From Bacillota bacterium (lineage in GTDB: Bacteria; Bacillota; Clostridia; Peptostreptococcales; Anaerovoracaceae), in assembly GCA_017394515.1 (NCBI GenBank), contig JAFPXY010000027.1:1-42997 (forward strand): 42,997 nucleotides of DNA. Reading direction: 5' to 3'. Shown one piece after another: positions 16,874-25,855 of this stretch (positions within the stretch are counted from its first letter, which is position 1; each line of letters starts with the position of its first letter). Below the pieces are notes generated by a model, which saw only the letters and a list, made by a program, of their open reading frames with translations, had not been told where the DNA came from and did no database searches. Both the position numbers and the translations under genes were made by a program.

Positions 16874-18067
16874 ATGCTACAGTTTGACACCATTGATACT
16901 AAAGGCGCAGTAATTAAAGTAGTCGGCATAGGCGGAGGCGGATGCAACGCTGTTAACCAGATGGTTGAAGCCGAGTTAAGAGGAATAGACTATATAGCCG
17001 TAAATACAGATAATCAGGCACTTGGAAGATGCAATGCAGATACAAAGGTCCAGATCGGAGAAAAGCTCACCAGAGGACTGGGAGCTGGAGCTAACCCGGA
17101 GATCGGAATGATGGCTGCTGAGGAATCCATCGAGGATATCGTAGCACATCTGGAAGACGCTAACATGTGCTTCATCACAGCCGGTATGGGCGGCGGCACA
17201 GGTACAGGAGCTGCTCCTGTAATCGCCAAGGCTTCCAAGGCTATGGGAATTCTGACAGTAGGCGTAGTTACCAAGCCTTTCACTTTTGAAGGACCCAAGA
17301 GAAGAAAACAAGCTGAACTTGGAATCGAATACCTTAAGGAATATGTAGACGCGCTGGTAGTAATACCTAACGATAAGCTCATCGAGAACAGCTCCAAGAA
17401 CACATCAATGCTTGAAGCTTTCAAGATGTCAGACGACGTTCTTCGTCAGGGCGTTCAGGGTATCTCCGATCTGATCAGAGATGACGCCCTCATCAACGTA
17501 GACTTTGCAGACGTTCGTTCAGTCATGACCGACAGAGGAATCGCTCACATGGGCGTAGGTCACGGATTCGGCGAATCCCGCGCGGCAGATTCTGTTAAGG
17601 GGGCGGTTGAGAGTCCGCTTCTTGAGACCACCATCGACGGAGCTAAGGCTATCCTGCTCTACGTTGTAGGCGGATATGACATGACCATGATGGAAATCAA
17701 CGAGATCGCTTCCGAGGTACAGGAAAGAGCTAATGAAGATTGTATCCTGATCTTCGGTGCTGCCGTTGAAGACAACATGAAAGATGAGATAAAGGTAACG
17801 GTCATCGCAACAGGATTTGAGGAAGATGAACCTGAAGAAGAGGAAGAAGAAGAACCCGTAATTCAGGAACCTGTTAAACCAGCTCCTCCTCAGACTGGTT
17901 TGGGAAGAGACGATTCAGAACTCGTAATTCCTTCTGCTGAAGATCACAAAGATGTCTTCGGAAACGTTGAAGGAGTCAGCGGTAAGGAGACCACACTCCA
18001 GGAACTCCTTGAAAGACAGAAAGAAGACGATGACAAATCAGACTTCGTAATTCCCAGTTTCTTATAA
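16874..18067 (+). CDS. ftsZ: Cell division protein FtsZ
   Basis: The 397-residue tubulin-like GTPase contains the nucleotide loop [11 protein letters not shown] at 105-115, NTDNQAL near 44-50 and the T7 loop [12 protein letters not shown] flexible acidic linker (about 315-385, with seven consecutive Glu) leads to a conserved C-terminal tail, SDFVIPSFL, that should bind membrane tethers. FtsA is absent nearby. GAGGAGG precedes the ATG. The gene stands alone between terminators, apart from the dcw operon. The tail ends in FL with no basic residues after it, unlike many FtsZ proteins that end in Arg/Lys-rich residues. Confidence 0.98.
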   Translation: MLQFDTIDTKGAVIKVVGIGGGGCNAVNQMVEAELRGIDYIAVNTDNQALGRCNADTKVQIGEKLTRGLGAGANPEIGMMAAEESIEDIVAHLEDANMCFITAGMGGGTGTGAAPVIAKASKAMGILTVGVVTKPFTFEGPKRRKQAELGIEYLKEYVDALVVIPNDKLIENSSKNTSMLEAFKMSDDVLRQGVQGISDLIRDDALINVDFADVRSVMTDRGIAHMGVGHGFGESRAADSVKGAVESPLLETTIDGAKAILLYVVGGYDMTMMEINEIASEVQERANEDCILIFGAAVEDNMKDEIKVTVIATGFEEDEPEEEEEEEPVIQEPVKPAPPQTGLGRDDSELVIPSAEDHKDVFGNVEGVSGKETTLQELLERQKEDDDKSDFVIPSFL

Positions 18068-18074
18068 AAAATCC

Positions 18075-18096
18075 AAGCCGGCCTAGCCGGCTTTTG
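18075..18096 (+). terminator. Terminator after ftsZ
   Basis: AAGCCGGC (18075-18082) and GCCGGCTT (18086-18093) form a perfect stem with a CTA loop, followed by TT then GG; the T tract is short, so read-through is possible. Confidence 0.75.
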
Positions 18097-18118
18097 GTGT
18101 TATTAAAGAGTTGGTAAA

Positions 18119-18931
18119 TTGAAAGAGATTTCGTCAAAAGATAATAGATCATTCAGGAAGGCTCTCAGCCTGAAGAAGAAAAAATACCGTGATCTGTACG
18201 GTGAATATTTGATAGAAGGCCCGAACCTTATCACCGAAGCTCTCAAAGAGGGCGCGGAGATAGAGGCAGTGTTTGTGAGGCCTGATTTTGATGAGTTGGG
18301 ATCGGAAGGTGCCTTGCTCAGGGATGAAAGGATAGAGGGTAAACTCTATCAACTGAGCTCCTCACTTTTCGATGAACTTAAGGATACGGAAACCCCTCAG
18401 GGAATAATGGCGGTCATAAAGAAGCCTGAGAAGGCTCAGCCTGAGATAGGCGAAGGTGATAACATCATCGTCTTCGACAGGCTCCAGGACCCGGGAAACA
18501 TCGGGACTATCTTAAGGACGGCGGATGCCTGTGGCTTCAGATTGGCGGTGTTCATCAAGGGGACCTGCGATCCCTTCAGCCCTAAGGTGGTGAGATCCGC
18601 TGCTGGTTCCATATTCAGGGTGCCGATGTTTTTTGCGGAGGACAGGGATCAGGCAGTGGACTTCATCCACGGTCTCAATAAGACACTTGTGACCACAGCC
18701 ATGGACGCGGAATATGACTGCTACCAGTGTGACCTGTCCAGGGACTGTGCCATAGTCATCGGAAACGAGGGTAACGGAGTAGACCCGGAACTCATCAAGA
18801 GAGCAGATTTGAAAATAAGGATCCCTATGGAGGGTACCATCGAAAGCCTGAACGCTTCCGTTGCCGCAGGGATCTTAATGTATGAAAGGATCAGAAGACA
18901 GAATGAAAGAAGCATTACAGCAAATTCTTGA
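18119..18931 (+). CDS. TrmH/SpoU-family RNA 2'-O-methyltransferase
   Basis: The 270-residue protein has an N-terminal RNA-binding substrate domain (about 1-95) and a SPOUT knot domain. The three SpoU motifs are clear: FDRLQDPGNIGTILRTADA, VIGNEGNGVD and IPMEGTIESLNASVAAGI. It methylates a ribose in 23S rRNA or a tRNA; the exact target is unknown. The start is a TTG at 18119, eight bases after AAAGAG, chosen because no ATG or GTG gives the full N-terminal domain. Its end overlaps pheS, a frequent pairing in Firmicutes. Confidence 0.9.
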   Translation: MKEISSKDNRSFRKALSLKKKKYRDLYGEYLIEGPNLITEALKEGAEIEAVFVRPDFDELGSEGALLRDERIEGKLYQLSSSLFDELKDTETPQGIMAVIKKPEKAQPEIGEGDNIIVFDRLQDPGNIGTILRTADACGFRLAVFIKGTCDPFSPKVVRSAAGSIFRVPMFFAEDRDQAVDFIHGLNKTLVTTAMDAEYDCYQCDLSRDCAIVIGNEGNGVDPELIKRADLKIRIPMEGTIESLNASVAAGILMYERIRRQNERSITANS

Positions 18932-19925
18932 GGATGCCAAAAAGAGACTCCAGGAGGCACAGAGCCTTCAGGAAGCTGAAGATGTAAGGGTCAAGATGCT
19001 GGGCAAGAAAGGCCAGCTGACCAGCATTCTCAAGTCCATGGGAGGCCTGTCTCCCGAAGAGAGAAAAGAACTGGGTATGCAGGCAAACAAGGCCAAGGGA
19101 GAGATCGAAGCCATGCTGAACCGCACCTTCGAGCAGCTCAAGGAAAAGGCCCAGGAAGCCAAATTCAAGGCTGAAAAGATCGACGTTACGGAGCCTGGCA
19201 AGGAATTCAAACTTGGAACCAAGCACCCCGTAACCATCACCATCGAAGAGATCTCAAAGGTGTTCAAATCCATGGGATTTACTTTGGTTGAAGGACCTGA
19301 AGTCGAGACCGTATACAACAACTTCGATGCCCTTAACGCAGGCCCCAACCACCCCGCCAGAGACTGGACTGACACCTTCTATATAAACGACGACGTGCTT
19401 CTCAGAACTCAGACCTCACCGGTACAGGTAAGGACTCTCAAATCACAGAAGCCGCCTATCAGAGTATTCGCTCCCGGAAGATGCTTCAGATGCGATACTC
19501 CTGACGCCACCCATTCACCCATGTTCCATCAGGTAGAGGGACTGGTAGTAGACGAGGGCATCACCATGGCAGACCTTAAGGGCGTACTGGACAGCTTTGC
19601 CAAGCAAATGTTTGGCGAGGAGACCAGAACCAAGTTCAGACCTCACCACTTCCCCTTCACGGAACCTTCTGCTGAAATGGACGTATCCTGCTTCAAATGC
19701 GGAGGCAAGGGCTGCAGAGTTTGCAAGGGATCCGGCTGGATCGAGATCCTTGGCTGCGGCATGGTACATCCTTCAGTACTTAAAGTCGGCGGAATCGACA
19801 CCGAGAAGTACACTGGCTTCGCCTTTGGAATGGGCGTAGAGCGTGTAGCCATGCTCAAACATGAAATCGATGATATCAGACTTCTCTATGAAAACGATAT
19901 GCGTTTTATAGAACAGTTCAAATAA
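18903..19925 (+). CDS. pheS: Phenylalanyl-tRNA synthetase, alpha subunit
   Basis: The 340-residue protein has the N-terminal coiled-coil tRNA arm (about 1-85), then the class II catalytic core: the motif 2 region FRCDTPDATHSPMFHQVEG and motif 3 GFAFGMGVERVAMLKH. A Cys-rich stretch (CFKCGGKGCRVCKGSGW) is common in PheS of this group. The start at 18903 matches the usual PheS start (MKEALQQILEDA). An in-frame ATG at 18882 has a better ribosome site (AGGGA, nine bases away) and would add seven residues. The gene overlaps the methyltransferase by 29 bases and precedes pheT. Confidence 0.95.
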   Translation: MKEALQQILEDAKKRLQEAQSLQEAEDVRVKMLGKKGQLTSILKSMGGLSPEERKELGMQANKAKGEIEAMLNRTFEQLKEKAQEAKFKAEKIDVTEPGKEFKLGTKHPVTITIEEISKVFKSMGFTLVEGPEVETVYNNFDALNAGPNHPARDWTDTFYINDDVLLRTQTSPVQVRTLKSQKPPIRVFAPGRCFRCDTPDATHSPMFHQVEGLVVDEGITMADLKGVLDSFAKQMFGEETRTKFRPHHFPFTEPSAEMDVSCFKCGGKGCRVCKGSGWIEILGCGMVHPSVLKVGGIDTEKYTGFAFGMGVERVAMLKHEIDDIRLLYENDMRFIEQFK

Positions 19926-19943
19926 TAAAAGGAGACAGAACAT

Positions 19944-22457
19944 ATGATAGTTTCACTTGAGTGGCTCAAGGATTATACAGACGTAAACGTATCGCCTGAA
20001 ACCTTTTGTGACCGTATGATAATGTCCGGCTCAAACCTGGAGACCATGGAGATCGCCGGAACAGATATAACAAACGTAGTAGTCGGAAGGATCGAAAAGA
20101 TCGAGAACCATCCCGACGCTGATAAGCTTGTGATCTGCCGCCTGAACATAGGCGACAAGGAAGCTGAAGGCAAGGATGAAGAGACAGGTCTTCTCCAGAT
20201 CGTTACCGGCGCAAAGAATGTCTTTGAGGGAGCCTACGTACCCGTAGCCCTCAACAATTCACACATACCCGGTCCTCTTCACGGACAGCCGAAGCAGGAG
20301 GGCGGAGTAGACATCACCTCCGGCAAGCTGAGAGGAGTTACCTCCTACGGAATGCTTTGCTCCTTCGGCGAACTGGGATTTGAGGACAAGGTAGTTCCCA
20401 TCGACCAAAGAGACGGCATCTGGATCCTCAACCTGGATCGTAAGAACGACGAAGAGCTTCAGGCTAAGCTAGGTATGGGCATCGTTGAAGCCATGGAGCT
20501 TACCGACGCCATTATCGACTTCGAGATTACACCCAACCGTCCCGACTGCCTTTCCATGATTGGAATGGCCAGGGAAGCAGCAGCTACCTTCGGAACCAAG
20601 CTGGCTTATCCCGAGACTCAGTGCAAGGATGAGACCGATGACGTTAACGACTACATTTCAGTAGAAGTAAGAAACGACGCCTGCAAGAGATATATCGCCC
20701 GCATCATCAAGGACGTAGTCATCGAAGATTCACCCTGGTGGCTCCAGAGAAGACTGATCCACGCCGGCATGAGACCTATCAACAACATCGTTGACATCAC
20801 CAACTTTGTAATGCTTGAATACGGTCAGCCTATGCACGCTTTCGATATCAATACCGTAGCAGGCAGAAAGATCATCGTAGACGTTGCCAAGGATGGCGAG
20901 AAGTTCGTAACCCTTGATGGTGTTGAGAGAACTCTCGACGACAGGATGCTCATGATCAACGACGCAGAGCGTCCCATCGGTATCGCCGGAGTCAAGGGAG
21001 GACTTGATTCAGAGATCACCGACGACACTAAGACGGTTATCCTCGAGAGCGCTAACTTCTATTCAAATTCAGTAAGAACCACTTCCAAGAGACTCACCTT
21101 AAGAACTGAAGCCTCCGGAAGATATGAAAAGGGCATTGATCCCAACCTTACAGAAGCTGCAGCTGACAGATTCTGCTACCTGGTAGAACTCATCGGAGCA
21201 GGTAAGGTAGTAAAGGGCAAGATCGATATCTATCCTAACCCTGAAGAGGCCAAGCCGGTACACGCCAGAGTATCCAGGATCAACAAGGTTCTCGGCATCG
21301 AGCTCACAAGAGAGCAGATGGTAAGCTACCTGGAATCTCTGGAGATGAAGGTTGAGGGTGAGGGAGACGACATGTACGTCACCGCTCCTACCGTAAGACA
21401 GGACATCGAGATCGAAGAAGATATCGTTGAAGAAGTGGCCAGACTTTACGGCTATGACGAACTGCCCGTTACCATTCCTAAGGGCAACAACGAAGCATCT
21501 CAGTCATACTCCAGAGACATCAGAGACGCAGTAAGAGACAGCCTTTGCGCTATGGGTCTCAACGAGATCCAGACATACTCCTTCGTAAGCCCTAAGAGCA
21601 TCGATAACGTAAGGATCGCAGAGGACTCCTGGGAGAGAGCTTTCGTAGAGATACTCAATCCTTTGGGAGAGGATACCTCCGTCATGAGAACCATCCTCAC
21701 TCCTCAGATGCTGGAAGTAATGGGAAGGAACTACTCCAGAAATCTTCCTTCCATGAAGGCTTTCGAGATAGGCAACACCTTCACAGCAAACTTCATAGAT
21801 CCCATGGCACTTCCTTATGAGAATTATGACCTTTCCTTCGGATTCTATGGAGCAGGAACTGATTTCTTTGAACTCAAGGGAGTCATCGTAGAGCTTCTCA
21901 ACAAGCTTGGAATCAGAGATCTCAAGTTTGTAGCAGAATCCGAATACGGCATCTATCATCCCGGAAGATGTGCTCGCATCGTAGCTAAGCACATGGCACA
22001 GCTGGAGAATGGACCTCTTCTTGAGGAAGTAGAGCTGGGCATCATGGGCGAGGTACATCCTCAGGTAGCTGAGAAGTTCGGAATCGGCACCAAGGCATAC
22101 TGCGCTGAGCTTACCTTCGCAAACCTCATAGATCTGGCTGATATGACCAAGATCTTCAAGCCTCTTCCCAAGTATCCTGCCATGACCAGAGACATCGCTC
22201 TCGTGGTAGATGAGACAACACAGGTAGGACAGATAGAAGAAGTTATCAAAGAATCCGCTGACGAGATATTAAGAGGCGTTAAACTCTTCGATATCTACAG
22301 AGGCATTCCTATCCCTCCCGGAAAGAAGAGTCTGGCCTTCACCCTGACATACAGACGCGATGACAGGACTCTTACCGATGAGGAAGTCGTCAAGGTACAC
22401 AAAGTAGTCCTTGAGAACTTAGAGAATAAATTAAACGCTGTACTCAGAGAAATGTAA
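19944..22457 (+). CDS. pheT: Phenylalanyl-tRNA synthetase, beta subunit
   Basis: The 837-residue protein contains, in order, an N-terminal tRNA-binding OB domain (about 40-155), the B3/B4 editing domain (about 205-385, with NRPDCLS and RPINNIVDITNFVM), the B5 domain, a catalytic-like domain and the C-terminal FDX-ACB anticodon-binding domain (about 745-837, KYPAMTRDIALVVDE to the end). It forms the alpha2-beta2 enzyme with PheS. A AAAGGAGA ribosome site lies just upstream, 18 bases after pheS. Length and domain order are normal. Confidence 0.97.
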   Translation: MIVSLEWLKDYTDVNVSPETFCDRMIMSGSNLETMEIAGTDITNVVVGRIEKIENHPDADKLVICRLNIGDKEAEGKDEETGLLQIVTGAKNVFEGAYVPVALNNSHIPGPLHGQPKQEGGVDITSGKLRGVTSYGMLCSFGELGFEDKVVPIDQRDGIWILNLDRKNDEELQAKLGMGIVEAMELTDAIIDFEITPNRPDCLSMIGMAREAAATFGTKLAYPETQCKDETDDVNDYISVEVRNDACKRYIARIIKDVVIEDSPWWLQRRLIHAGMRPINNIVDITNFVMLEYGQPMHAFDINTVAGRKIIVDVAKDGEKFVTLDGVERTLDDRMLMINDAERPIGIAGVKGGLDSEITDDTKTVILESANFYSNSVRTTSKRLTLRTEASGRYEKGIDPNLTEAAADRFCYLVELIGAGKVVKGKIDIYPNPEEAKPVHARVSRINKVLGIELTREQMVSYLESLEMKVEGEGDDMYVTAPTVRQDIEIEEDIVEEVARLYGYDELPVTIPKGNNEASQSYSRDIRDAVRDSLCAMGLNEIQTYSFVSPKSIDNVRIAEDSWERAFVEILNPLGEDTSVMRTILTPQMLEVMGRNYSRNLPSMKAFEIGNTFTANFIDPMALPYENYDLSFGFYGAGTDFFELKGVIVELLNKLGIRDLKFVAESEYGIYHPGRCARIVAKHMAQLENGPLLEEVELGIMGEVHPQVAEKFGIGTKAYCAELTFANLIDLADMTKIFKPLPKYPAMTRDIALVVDETTQVGQIEEVIKESADEILRGVKLFDIYRGIPIPPGKKSLAFTLTYRRDDRTLTDEEVVKVHKVVLENLENKLNAVLREM

Positions 22458-22499
22458 GTTTTTACTCATATATCCATTTAGACATCGGAGGAAAGATCA

Positions 22500-22961
22500 A
22501 TGGAAGACAATAAGGTAACAGTAAGAATTTATGGGCAGGAATACACCATCAGCGGAGAAAGAGATACGGATACCATCCAGGAGATCGCTGCCTACGTTGA
22601 CGAGAAGATGAGAGAGATCTCAAAGTTTACTGCCAGCAACAAGGCCGGCGCCCTTGCAACCCTTGCCTGTGTCAACATCACCGATGAGGTATTCAGCCTC
22701 AAGGAAGAGGTCGCCAAGCTTTCAGAAGAAAAGATCCAGCTTGAGAACGACGCTCAGCACTATATGAAGCTCTGGGACGAAGCCAAGCAGAATTTCATTC
22801 AGTACAAGGAAGGTGCTTCCAAGGCTGATGAGAATAAAAAGGAGATCGAAGAATATGCAGCCAAGCTTGAGGGCAAGGTAAAAGAATTCGAATCAGCATA
22901 TTTTGATCTTCAGATGGAAAATATTCAGTTAAAGGACGAACTCAGCAAACTCAAACGCTGA
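22500..22961 (+). CDS. zapA: Cell division protein ZapA
   Basis: The 153-residue protein begins with a ZapA domain (VTVRIYGQEYTISGERDTDTI then IAAYVDEKMREI, residues 6-48) followed by helices and a long C-terminal coiled coil (about 60-153). ZapA binds and bundles FtsZ filaments. It is longer than ZapA of E. coli because of an extended coiled coil, which is usual in Clostridia. GGAGGAAA provides the ribosome site. The pheT-zapA-mutS2 order is common in Firmicutes. Confidence 0.9.
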   Translation: MEDNKVTVRIYGQEYTISGERDTDTIQEIAAYVDEKMREISKFTASNKAGALATLACVNITDEVFSLKEEVAKLSEEKIQLENDAQHYMKLWDEAKQNFIQYKEGASKADENKKEIEEYAAKLEGKVKEFESAYFDLQMENIQLKDELSKLKR

Positions 22962-22978
22962 TATTTTGCAACTAGGTC

Positions 22979-25378
22979 ATGAACAAGAGAGCGCTTGAAA
23001 TACTGGAATACAACAAAATAATCGAAATGCTTTCCAACGAAGCAGGCTCTCAGATGGCTAAAGACAGGATCGCAAGGTTCTCACCAAGAGGAGATATCCT
23101 TTACATAAGGGATCTCCTCAGTGAGACCACGGAAGCTTGTGAGGTTATCATCAGAAAGGGAACCTTGCCCATAGGCGAACTTTATGATATAGAGCCCTTG
23201 CTTTACAGAGTCAGAAAAGGCGGAAGTCTTACCATGAAGGAGCTTCTCAAGATCCTCTATAATATGAAGGTAACGGAGAATGTGGTAAGCTTCCTTAAAA
23301 AGGATCTGCCACATTTATCTATAATTCACGGTAAATCGGAGGTGCTGGTAACCTTCCCGAGGCTCCGTGACAAGATAGACAGAAGCATCTTATCCGAAGA
23401 CGAGATGGCGGATTCCGCATCCCCGGAACTCGCCAGGATAAGGAGAGAGATGGGCAGGGAGAACGAAGCGATCAGAGCTAAGCTCAATAACATCGTCAAC
23501 TCCCAGGCCAACAGGACCTATCTTCAGGACTCCATCGTCACCATGAGAGACGGCAGATACGTGGTGCCTGTAAAGGCGGAGCACAGACAGAAGATCGCGG
23601 GTATCGTCCACGACCAGTCCGGCTCCGGATCCACGCTTTTCATCGAGCCCCAGGCCATAGTGGAAGCCAACAACCGCTTAAGAGAGCTGGAACTCATGGA
23701 GAAGGCCGAGATCGAAAGGATACTTCAGGAGCTCAGCGACAACTGCGCGGAGCATTTTCATGATCTCTTAAACGATCATCACATTCTGATCGACCTGGAC
23801 GTGATCTTTGCCAAGGGCAGGCTTTCTGTAAAGATGAAGGCAGAAGAGCCCGTCATGGATGAGAACTACTATCTGGAGCTCAAGGATGCGAGACATCCTT
23901 TGATAGACCCTAAGAAGGTAGTGCCCATCAACGTGAAGCTCGGAGGAGACTTCAAGACCCTGGTCATCACCGGACCCAACACCGGCGGTAAGACCGTAAC
24001 TCTTAAGACCATCGGGCTCTTAAGCATGATGGCCATGAGCGGTCTCCACATCCCGGCGTCTTCAGAGAGCAGGGTACCGGTCTACAAGGAGATATTCTGC
24101 GACATCGGCGATGAACAGTCCATAGAGCAGAGCCTTTCCACCTTCAGTTCTCACATGAAGAACACCGTGGAGTTCATCGATAAGGCGGGTTATGGTTCAC
24201 TGGTGCTTCTGGATGAGCTTGGAGCAGGTACCGATCCCACGGAGGGTGCGGCTTTGGCAATCTCCATCCTGGAGACCCTTAAGAGGAACGAAGCCAACGT
24301 GGCGGCTACCACCCACTACAACGAGCTCAAAAAATTTGCCATAGAAAGAGAGGGCGTTCAGAACGCATCCATGGAATTCGATGTGGATACCCTGAGCCCT
24401 ACATATAGATTGATCATCGGCATTCCCGGAAAGTCCAATGCCTTTGAGATCTCCAGAAAGCTGGGACTGGCACCCTACATCATTGATCGTGCCAACCAGT
24501 TGATCGAACGTGGAGACATGGAATTCGAAGAGGTCATCAGCTCCATCGAGACCGAAAGGAAAGAAGCCGAGAAGGAAAAGATGGAAGCCGACAGGATCCT
24601 TTTGGAAATCCAGAAGAGGGAGGCCGAGATCGAAAGGAGAATGAAACTCCTGAACAAACACGAGAAAGAAGTCCTGGATAAGGCCAAGGAAGAGGCCAGG
24701 GACATCTTAAAGGATGCCAGAGATACTGCTACAGAAGTCCAGCAGGAGCTTAAGGCTCTTGCCAAGATGGACAGCCTGGGCGACCGCACCAAGGGCCTTG
24801 AAAAGAACAAGCGAAGGCTCAAGGAAGCTCAGGACAAGTATTCTCAGGGCATCATGAAGGAGATCAATGACAACCCGGTATCCGTAGAGGATATCAAGGT
24901 TGGAGATAAGGTCAAAGTGCTTACTCTGGACCAGACGGGAGAGATCCTTTCCAAGCCCGATGACAGAGGCGATATGCAGGTTCAGGTAGGCGTCATGAAG
25001 ATCTACGTCAACGTAGAGGATCTGATGCTGGTGCAGGGCGGCCCTCAGGGCGTCAACCAGAAGAAAAAGTCCATCTACGACAGGAAGACCGGCCGAAAGG
25101 GCGGAGAGATGTTCCGCACCAAGGCCATGAGTGTCAGCACATCCATAAACGTGGTGGGCAAGACTTTAGACGATGCCACCGAAGACGTCCTTAAATATCT
25201 GGACGACGCTTACGTAGCAGGCTTAAAGACCGTGACCATCATCCATGGAAGAGGAGCCGGCATCCTTCAGAACGGCATAAGACAGATCTTAAGAAAGACT
25301 CCCAACGTGGAGTCCTTCAGAAGAGGCAACTATAACGAAGGCGGCGATGGAGTTACCATCGTGAAGTTCAAGGATTGA
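22979..25378 (+). CDS. mutS2: MutS2 endonuclease/recombination suppressor
   Basis: The 799-residue protein lacks the mismatch-recognition domain of MutS, as MutS2 should. It has the core helical domain, Walker A TGPNTGGKTVTLK at 331-343, DELGAGTDPTEGAALA (Walker B), ATTHYNELK, a coiled-coil clamp (about 515-620), a KOW-like segment and a C-terminal Smr domain (about 725-799). The Smr HGxGxG motif is kept (HGRGAG), but the usual LDLRG is INVVG here, a form I believe is common in Lachnospiraceae. MutS2 acts on branched DNA and stalled ribosomes. Its ribosome site is weak. Confidence 0.95.
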   Translation: MNKRALEILEYNKIIEMLSNEAGSQMAKDRIARFSPRGDILYIRDLLSETTEACEVIIRKGTLPIGELYDIEPLLYRVRKGGSLTMKELLKILYNMKVTENVVSFLKKDLPHLSIIHGKSEVLVTFPRLRDKIDRSILSEDEMADSASPELARIRREMGRENEAIRAKLNNIVNSQANRTYLQDSIVTMRDGRYVVPVKAEHRQKIAGIVHDQSGSGSTLFIEPQAIVEANNRLRELELMEKAEIERILQELSDNCAEHFHDLLNDHHILIDLDVIFAKGRLSVKMKAEEPVMDENYYLELKDARHPLIDPKKVVPINVKLGGDFKTLVITGPNTGGKTVTLKTIGLLSMMAMSGLHIPASSESRVPVYKEIFCDIGDEQSIEQSLSTFSSHMKNTVEFIDKAGYGSLVLLDELGAGTDPTEGAALAISILETLKRNEANVAATTHYNELKKFAIEREGVQNASMEFDVDTLSPTYRLIIGIPGKSNAFEISRKLGLAPYIIDRANQLIERGDMEFEEVISSIETERKEAEKEKMEADRILLEIQKREAEIERRMKLLNKHEKEVLDKAKEEARDILKDARDTATEVQQELKALAKMDSLGDRTKGLEKNKRRLKEAQDKYSQGIMKEINDNPVSVEDIKVGDKVKVLTLDQTGEILSKPDDRGDMQVQVGVMKIYVNVEDLMLVQGGPQGVNQKKKSIYDRKTGRKGGEMFRTKAMSVSTSINVVGKTLDDATEDVLKYLDDAYVAGLKTVTIIHGRGAGILQNGIRQILRKTPNVESFRRGNYNEGGDGVTIVKFKD

Positions 25379-25379
25379 T

Positions 25380-25820
25380 ATGTATATAGTGAGTGCCTGC
25401 CTATTCGGCGAAAACGTTAAATACAGCGGCGGAAACAATTATCATCAGGGAGTGATCGACTTCCTGAAAGATAAGGATATCCTTCCCGTCTGCCCTGAAG
25501 TGGCAGGAAATCTGCCTGTCCCCAGGTATCCCTGCGAGAGGCTTGGAGACAAGGTGATCAATAATCAGGGAGAGGACGTGACAGAAGCCTTCCACGAAGG
25601 AGCCCGACGATGCTGGGAGACCATATTAAATGAGTGGTCCCAAAAGGACATAGAAGGAGCCATCCTGAAAGCCCGAAGCCCTTCCTGCGGAGCGGGAGTT
25701 ATCTATGACGGAACCTTCCAAGGAGTAAAGATCCCGGGAGACGGAGTCTTCACGGAGCTTCTTAAGTCCAAGGGCATCAAAGTCATGACAGAACTGGACT
25801 TTGATATTGATGAAGTATAA
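25380..25820 (+). CDS. DUF523 family protein
   Basis: The 146-residue protein matches the DUF523 family: an N-terminal SACLFGENVKYSGGNN, a central LPVCPEVAGNLPVPRYPCE and LKARSPSCGAGVIYDGTF. The conserved cysteines suggest a metal or cluster site, but no function is established. The ATG lies one base after the mutS2 stop, with an AAGGAT site inside the end of mutS2, so it is translated with that gene. Confidence 0.88.
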   Translation: MYIVSACLFGENVKYSGGNNYHQGVIDFLKDKDILPVCPEVAGNLPVPRYPCERLGDKVINNQGEDVTEAFHEGARRCWETILNEWSQKDIEGAILKARSPSCGAGVIYDGTFQGVKIPGDGVFTELLKSKGIKVMTELDFDIDEV

Positions 25821-25855
25821 TTATGACGGAAGTTATTAGAATAAAGGAGAAAACA

